Below, piece after piece: positions 43,101-46,502 of a DNA stretch of 46,502 nucleotides. Under the pieces are notes generated by a model. The model made no database searches. It saw nothing but the letters and a program-made list of their open reading frames with translations, and was not told the origin of the DNA. Both the position numbers and the translations under genes were made by a program. Source of the DNA: Saccharothrix deserti (GTDB lineage: Bacteria; Actinomycetota; Actinomycetes; Mycobacteriales; Pseudonocardiaceae); the NCBI RefSeq assembly GCF_009769385.1, contig NZ_VKAB01000056.1, forward strand, positions 1 through 46,502, read 5' to 3'. Positions within the stretch are counted from its first letter, which is position 1. The number at the start of each line of letters is the position of its first letter.

Positions 43101-44807
43101 CGTTTGACCGGCCGTTCCGGTCAAGGTCAGGCGCGACACGCCGACCATGTTCTGCCCCAGGTCGTAGACGTACGCGCCGGGCGTGGGCTCGGTCATCTTC
43201 CGCGCCTGGAGCACCTCCGTCGCCCGCACCGGCTCGTCGCTCTGCGGTACCAGGAGCGCGGTCCGCGACGGCAGGCTCGCGACGGGACCCCAGTGCGCGT
43301 CGTCGAAACCCGGTCGGCTCCACCCGGCCGGTTCCAGGCGTGCGTCGTAGGTCTCGCCGTCCTGCAGGTCGGCCCGCACGAAGGGCCCGTCGCCCGCCTT
43401 CCACGACCCGTCCGTGTCGATCCACTGGACCGAGCCGTCGGTGTAGGTGATCCGCACCCTCGCCACCAGCGCCGGGGTGTCACCGTACTGACGGCTCCAG
43501 CCCAGTCCGACCTTGCCCGCCCACCAGCCGTTCGCCAACGCGCCGCCGATCACGTTGCCGCCGTTGCCGAGCAGGCCGGTCACGTCGTGGGTTTGGGACT
43601 GGATGCGCTTGTGGTAGTTGGTCCAGCCAGGGGTGAGGAGCTGATCCCCGACCGCCTTGCCGTTGATCGTGAGCCGGTAGAGACCCAGGGCCGAGGCGTA
43701 GACGCGGACCGAGGAGATCTCCTTGCCCGCCGTCGTCTCGAAGCCCTTGCGCAGCAACGGCATCGGCCGGGCATCCGGGTTGTACAGCGCGTCCGTGGTC
43801 CCCGACACGACCAGCGTCGAGCCGACCAACTCCCCGCCCGTGAAGGGGTTGCGCCCGGACGGGAAGTCGGTGTCGAGCAGCACGGTCCCGTCCGGCCTGG
43901 TGACGACCGCGTCGTAGACCGTCCCCTGCTCCTTCGCGACGTCGTGGGTGCGGAAGCCGAGATAGCCCTTGGTGAAGGTCGAGTCCGAGCGGGTGTCGAC
44001 CAGCACACCGTCGAGCGTCGTCCTGATCGTGCCGCCGGTCGCCTCGAAGCGGATCGCGTGTCGACCGGTGCGGAGTTTTTCATTGGTGAAGCCGTAGCTC
44101 CCCAGATCCACGCTCCCGAGCAGCGTGTAGCCGCCGTTGACCTTCTTGTGAGGCCGGAGGGTCGGCTGTGCGCCGACAACGTTGATCTGCCACATGTACC
44201 CGTTGTTCGCGTCGCGGGCGCGGAGGAAGATGCCGAAGGCCGCGTTGTCGACCTTGAAGTCGACCTGGGCGACGTAATCGGTCCACTTGTCCACTTCGCC
44301 CGCACCCGACGGACGCGCGATCCACTGCGCACCACCCCAGTCGGCCGCCGTCAGCAAGCCGGTCTCGAAGAACGCGTCCGCACTCCAAGGGCTTGCGACA
44401 GCCTGACCGTTCCACGCACGGACACTCCAGTAGTACTTCGTAGCCGTCTCGAGAGCAGGCCCCTCGTACTTCACGTCCACCTGGCGGTCGGACATCACCT
44501 TGCCGGTCGACCACACATCAGCGGAACCGGGCGTGCGTCCGACCCGGATCTCGTAGGCGCTCTGCACAGCCGCTCGTTCGGATGACGCCAACCGCCACCC
44601 GAGCGACGGCTTCTCCCCACCGATGCCGAGCGGGTCCACCCGGCCGTTGGTGGTCAAGCCCTCGACGAAGAACGTGGACGACGACGTGACCGAGTGCGCG
44701 GACACCGGCCCGAGACCCACGAGCGCACCTCCCGTGAAACCGAGCGTCACGACAAGCACGAGGAAGTTGCGAAGCGGCACGAACATGCGGGAGCGCGAAT
44801 GCGGCAT
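40134..44807 (-). CDS. Secreted GH78 alpha-L-rhamnosidase, multidomain
   Basis: 1557 residues from the ATG at 44807 (GGAGAA upstream); the longer frame starts inside the operator. A signal peptide (~1-37) is followed by N-terminal beta-domains (including an Fn3-like RVDPLGIGGEKPSLGWRL region) and a concanavalin-like insert. The (alpha/alpha)6 GH78 core carries the predicted general acid Glu ~683 (ARDERLGWTGD) and base Glu ~946 (TTMWERW), spaced ~263 residues as in characterised members. After the core come a helical region, two NEW3/NPCBM-associated-like beta-sandwiches (FPGSTVPVTITVANGG; VAPGEALTASVTLINRAN) and a C-terminal beta-domain (~1420-1557). It should release terminal rhamnose from pectin, arabinogalactan or glycosides. 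The length is well above the common ~900-1100. Confidence 0.93.
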   Translation of the reverse strand: MPHSRSRMFVPLRNFLVLVVTLGFTGGALVGLGPVSAHSVTSSSTFFVEGLTTNGRVDPLGIGGEKPSLGWRLASSERAAVQSAYEIRVGRTPGSADVWSTGKVMSDRQVDVKYEGPALETATKYYWSVRAWNGQAVASPWSADAFFETGLLTAADWGGAQWIARPSGAGEVDKWTDYVAQVDFKVDNAAFGIFLRARDANNGYMWQINVVGAQPTLRPHKKVNGGYTLLGSVDLGSYGFTNEKLRTGRHAIRFEATGGTIRTTLDGVLVDTRSDSTFTKGYLGFRTHDVAKEQGTVYDAVVTRPDGTVLLDTDFPSGRNPFTGGELVGSTLVVSGTTDALYNPDARPMPLLRKGFETTAGKEISSVRVYASALGLYRLTINGKAVGDQLLTPGWTNYHKRIQSQTHDVTGLLGNGGNVIGGALANGWWAGKVGLGWSRQYGDTPALVARVRITYTDGSVQWIDTDGSWKAGDGPFVRADLQDGETYDARLEPAGWSRPGFDDAHWGPVASLPSRTALLVPQSDEPVRATEVLQARKMTEPTPGAYVYDLGQNMVGVSRLTLTGTAGQTVKIRYAEVLDKNGTLYTDNFRSAKVTDHYVFADSGTVTYEPTFTQHGFRYIEITGVNAPPALSDVKGVVWGSDLRSTGTLRTSDGMLNQLVGNISWSQRGNFLSIPTDTPARDERLGWTGDISLFAPTANYLVDTRAFLSHWMADVRNSQYANGDLPAVVPTPQGQFGESGVGWSDVMITVPYSVWRAYGDVGILRENYEAMKKFFGFARSSAGPDLLEPGRTTFFTNDWLHLDDPTVQGVLGTAYFAEDARMMAEVAEALGDTAAANEYKTLSADIRRAFTQAYVAADGTVAGNSQTGYAMALAMGLVTEPALVGKVGEKFVAKLALTDHHLRTGFIGTPLLLPALSVIGRDDLAYKVLLHKDYPSWGYEVVNGATTMWERWNSIMPDGSFGPVDMNSFNHYAYGAVRDWMFQNIGGLSALEPGYKRSRIAPVIGGGLTEGSGQLDTVYGGLSSSWRVHDGTVDLNVTVPVNTVAEVHVPTKSRWAVTEGGRPAAMVSGVRFLRMEGGAAVFEVGSGAYSFGVAPVLGGIGDATDAAKELRDRVGRLDAPGAPVARNWTQQMQSSLDTAWDACTADSDRKAAVAVHRALARVGDLRRWIAAQLGRGTIPIDEATALRSLLDRIETNLSSASGLLLGAVAKIELAGGPWFPGSTVPVTITVANGGTSDLASLGAALSAPSGWEVRATGDRSTRVQPGQTVRLQYTVGVPADAALGAVELQGIVSYDYRGSTANLPVAASLAVAAPVVVGSVALSPGKVAPGEALTASVTLINRANADLRRSLEIGVPAGWAAPAAQSVDIAAGATVTVPVKVDVPLTVTAGEVTVAAVVGSTSEERGTVKATVDLVTPPANAVDHVDLGDQASETAHALATSPTSGTNTEAGLTRRYTDNSASDGWFEMDLDVPAGQAFVIRAVETYHMAQLKTYDVVIDGKPVHQRRFQRGDGGTATYQFLVQPSADTADGKVRIRFQDVPGDFDPSIADVWSVRLN

Positions 44808-45130
44808 GGCTTCTCCGATGAAGCGATTGAATCGTTTCAATCCTGCGGGGTGCCTTACGGCAAGACTGTGATGGCCACCACGTCAAGGGCTCCTGAGGGG
44901 CCAGGTCACACCCGGGAACAGCACGGCCTGCCGGCGGACGGCGCGGTCACGGGAGACTCGGCCGAGAGCCTCAGCCGACCGAGCGGTCCAGGGCGTCGAG
45001 CAGTCAGGTGTGCCTGACGCCGACCGGCGCGGGTCCGCCGGTGATCTCGCCGGCGAGGTGCCGGTAGCGGCGCAACCGCGGGTGCCGGTCGGCGGCGGTG
45101 CGCCGGTTCAGCGCGCGCCCGGCGGTGTGG
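44808..45130. promoter_or_regulatory. Upstream region of GH78; no gene seen
   Basis: About 320 bases between GH78 and the YjbR-type gene (both on the minus strand). It contains the LacI-like dyad at 44826-44841 and no convincing open frame. Expected to hold the GH78 promoter. Confidence 0.5.
44826..44841. promoter_or_regulatory. LacI-like operator before GH78
   Basis: ATTGAATCGTTTCAAT: perfect 6-bp arms ATTGAA/TTCAAT around TCGT, 19 bp upstream of the GH78 start and touching its ribosome-binding region. The form resembles LacI-family operators that govern rhamnose genes. It is distinct from the TGTTAGCG-type dyads elsewhere in the window. Confidence 0.55.
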
Positions 45131-45667
45131 TCAGCGTAGCGACATGCCTTTCTCCGCGAGAGTGTCGGCGAGGATGCGCACGGCTTTTGGTCCGACGCCG
45201 TGCAGCGCGAGCAGGTCGGCCTTGGTGCGGGTCGCGACCTGGTCGAGTGTGGTCAATCCGGCGGTGGTCAACGCGCGTGTCGCGGCTTTGCCGATGCCGG
45301 CCGGCAGGTCGCTGCCCGGCTGAGTGGGTGACTCCACGAGGGCAGTCAACCTCGCGGCCAACTGTCTTGGCGCGCGGTGTTTCCACGCGGTCATCACCAG
45401 GGACCACAGGTGTTGGCCGCCGACGTCGGCCAATGGCGCTTGGAACCCGATCGACCTGCCCGCGTGGATCAGCCGTTCGGCCTTCGGGTACGCCGCTACG
45501 GCGTCCCCGGCCTCCGCGTCAGGCAGCCGCAACCGCACCATGCCGTCCTTGGTGACCGAGGCGAACTCCTTGCCTCGCACGGAATACGTCACCATCCCGT
45601 CCGCGGCGTCTTCTTCGACCTCCTGGAAGGTCAGGGCCGTCTTGCGCAACTGAGCCCGTGTCGTCAT
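45131..45667 (-). CDS. YjbR/MmcQ-like domain fused to a helix-hairpin-helix module
   Basis: 178 residues. The N-terminal part (~1-105) has the CyaY-like YjbR pattern: YSVRGKEFASVTKDGMVRLRLPD and AYPKAERLIHAGRSIGFQAPL. The C-terminal ~60 residues form tandem HhH-like helices (DLPAGIGKAATRALTTAGLT; ADLLALHGVGPKAVRILADTL) as found in DNA-binding or TfoX/RpoA-CTD-like tails. Probably a small DNA-associated protein; function unknown. The end overlaps nothing. The gene is probably transcribed independently of GH78. Confidence 0.8.
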   Translation of the reverse strand: MTTRAQLRKTALTFQEVEEDAADGMVTYSVRGKEFASVTKDGMVRLRLPDAEAGDAVAAYPKAERLIHAGRSIGFQAPLADVGGQHLWSLVMTAWKHRAPRQLAARLTALVESPTQPGSDLPAGIGKAATRALTTAGLTTLDQVATRTKADLLALHGVGPKAVRILADTLAEKGMSLR

Positions 45668-45747
45668 GCCACGATGCTAAGCAAAGCCACCGACAACCAG
45701 TGTTGGATCGCCGCAAGCCGGACTCCGCCGAGTGATGCCGAGTGCCG

Positions 45748-45873
45748 CGGCGAGCCGCCGAGCATCGACTTCGCGCCCTCGGAGCCTCGGTCGCTGCTCA
45801 CCAGCCGCAGGACAACGTCCGGGTGCTCTTCGACCCGGCCGGCCACCCCTTCTGCCTCTGCCACGACGACTGA
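45748..45873 (+). pseudogene. C-terminal stump of a VOC (glyoxalase-like) protein
   Basis: About 41 residues ending in a normal stop: AAEHRLRALGASVAAHQPQD then NVRVLFDPAGHPFCLC, the closing strand of glyoxalase-like VOC proteins (DPAGHPFCLC is diagnostic). No N-terminal half or start codon is found upstream, where the YjbR-type gene begins. The rest of 45668-45995 shows no gene. Confidence 0.65.
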
Positions 45874-45995
45874 TCACGCATCCGCTCATCGGCGTGAGCA
45901 CGCGTTGGACGGGCTTGATCAACTGCCATGGCTTGCTCTGCGGCCGGCTTCGCAGCGCTCAACCACGCCCACCCTGTCCCTGGCTGACGATCCGG

Positions 45996-46376
45996 CTACG
46001 CGTGGTCGTCGAAGCGCGCGCGGGCGCGCTCGACGGCGGGCAACGTGACGGTGGTCCAGTGCAGGAGTGCGTCGATGAGTTCTTGCAGCGACTTTCCGAG
46101 CCGCGTGATGCGGTACTCGACGGCGACGGGACGCGTGCTGATGACGATGCGCTCGACCATCCCATTGCGCTCCAGGCGCCGCATTGCCGCCGTGAGCGAC
46201 TTCTGCGTGACGACCGGGATCACCCGCCGGAGCTCGTTGAAGCGCAACGGCCTCTCGCACAGGGCGTCGAGGACCTGCAGCGACCACTTGTCGAGCACCT
46301 GGTCGAGCAGTTCGCGGTGTTGCTCGGTGAGCTGAGCCTGAGGGTTGTCCGAACGTGAGAGAGCGGTTTCCTGCAT
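45996..46376 (-). CDS. HxlR family transcriptional regulator
   Basis: 126 residues, a single winged-helix domain. HxlR marks are LLDQVLDKWSLQVLDALCERPLRFNELRRVIPVVTQKSLTAAMRRLERNGMVERIV, then EYRITRLGKSLQELIDALLHW. AGGTG precedes the ATG. No conserved N-terminal Cys, so it is not the thiol-sensing type. A dyad in the short upstream gap (46380-46401) suggests autoregulation. Confidence 0.92.
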   Translation of the reverse strand: MQETALSRSDNPQAQLTEQHRELLDQVLDKWSLQVLDALCERPLRFNELRRVIPVVTQKSLTAAMRRLERNGMVERIVISTRPVAVEYRITRLGKSLQELIDALLHWTTVTLPAVERARARFDDHA

Positions 46377-46379
46377 GAC

Positions 46380-46401
46380 ACCTAGTAGTACTTTGTTAGG
46401 T
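46380..46401. promoter_or_regulatory. Operator candidate upstream of the HxlR gene
   Basis: ACCTA-N12-TAGGT inverted repeat (outer arms ACCTAGTA versus ACCTAACA, 6/8), covering the AT-rich promoter stretch just before the HxlR start codon. Confidence 0.4.
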
Positions 46402-46410
46402 CGTTGTGTG

Positions 46411-46502
46411 TCAAGGGAAGGGGCGTTTGCAGGTGTGGCACGCGCCGGCCATGGCGGTGAGGAGTTGTTGCAGTTCGCGGAGAACCGCGTAGATGGTCAG
46501 GC
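46411..46502 (-). CDS. C-terminal end of an unrecognised gene, cut by the window edge
   Basis: An open minus frame enters from the right edge and stops at 46411. It reads LTIYAVLRELQQLLTAMAGA then CHTCKRPFP. The CxxC pair could be part of a zinc site. Too short for a family call. Confidence 0.35.
   Translation of the reverse strand, partial: LTIYAVLRELQQLLTAMAGACHTCKRPFP

Noticed and set aside
41340..44585. A 1081-codon plus-strand frame opposite the rhamnosidase
   Set aside because: A shadow of the GH78 codon bias with no recognisable domain; the minus strand has both catalytic Glu motifs.
1..46502. CRISPR arrays, tRNA and rRNA genes, riboswitches
   Set aside because: No regularly spaced repeats, cloverleaf-like segments with conserved tRNA boxes, or known riboswitch cores were seen. 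A covariance-model scan would be decisive.

Overview
The window is very GC-rich with strong third-position G/C bias. It carries Gram-positive-type secretion signals, Shine-Dalgarno-led ATG/GTG/TTG starts, a SigE-family and a SigJ-like sigma factor, WYL, HxlR and TipA-like MerR regulators, and actinobacterial transposases. This fits the chromosome of a filamentous actinomycete; Pseudonocardiaceae such as Saccharothrix, Lentzea or Actinosynnema is my guess from gene style, not a measured result. No rRNA, tRNA or CRISPR array was seen.

Layout. 0.2-8 kb: a plant cell-wall degradation block. It has an SGNH esterase with a ricin-B lectin domain on the minus strand, a GH62 arabinofuranosidase with ricin-B, a ricin-B/GH74 xyloglucanase with an N-terminal membrane segment, then a SigE-family sigma factor translationally coupled to a membrane protein built like a transmembrane anti-sigma sensor. 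8.2-9.4 kb: a secreted vanadium-haloperoxidase-like protein. 9.7-10.9 kb: decayed transposase and integrase pieces. 10.9-14.3 kb: an overlapping histidine kinase/LuxR response regulator pair and a secreted S1-family protease with a long pro-region. 14.4-20.3 kb: an unknown protein, an acyl-CoA dehydrogenase stump abutting an IS1182-like remnant, a divergent WYL regulator/RidA pair, a DUF488 protein, RarA, and another integrase scrap. 20.3-26.2 kb: an exported amidohydrolase, then several genes cut and joined to one another (NDH-2/SigJ, AbgT with an internal loss, AbgT/Lrp) around an intact M20 peptidase. 26.6-32 kb: a frameshifted NACHT NTPase, an alpha/beta-hydrolase/MerR operon with a clear operator, a second alpha/beta hydrolase and a universal stress protein. 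32.4-34.4 kb: a GH30/ricin-B enzyme. 34.5-40 kb: a large HTH/NB-ARC/TPR STAND protein with a repeat-rich divergent promoter, then truncated XRE, MFS and LtrA genes. 40.1-44.8 kb: a 1557-residue GH78 rhamnosidase. 45.1-46.5 kb: a YjbR/helix-hairpin-helix protein, a VOC stump and an HxlR regulator.

The secreted enzymes make a coherent set for side-chain and backbone attack on hemicellulose and pectin (arabinose, rhamnose, xyloglucan, acyl esters, possibly galactan). Four of the five carry ricin-B carbohydrate-binding modules. A near-identical 14-bp dyad (TGTTAGCGTTAACA type) lies twice in the SGNH/GH62 divergent region and once before GH30, and a different LacI-like dyad lies before GH78, suggesting sugar-responsive repression. 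The sigma/membrane-sensor pair right after GH74 resembles the layout of polysaccharide-sensing RsgI systems.

The most unusual overall property is the density of abruptly truncated or fused genes between 9.7 and 40 kb. They could be real deletion scars in an unstable accessory region or, for some, assembly or sequencing errors. Read-level checks would separate these.
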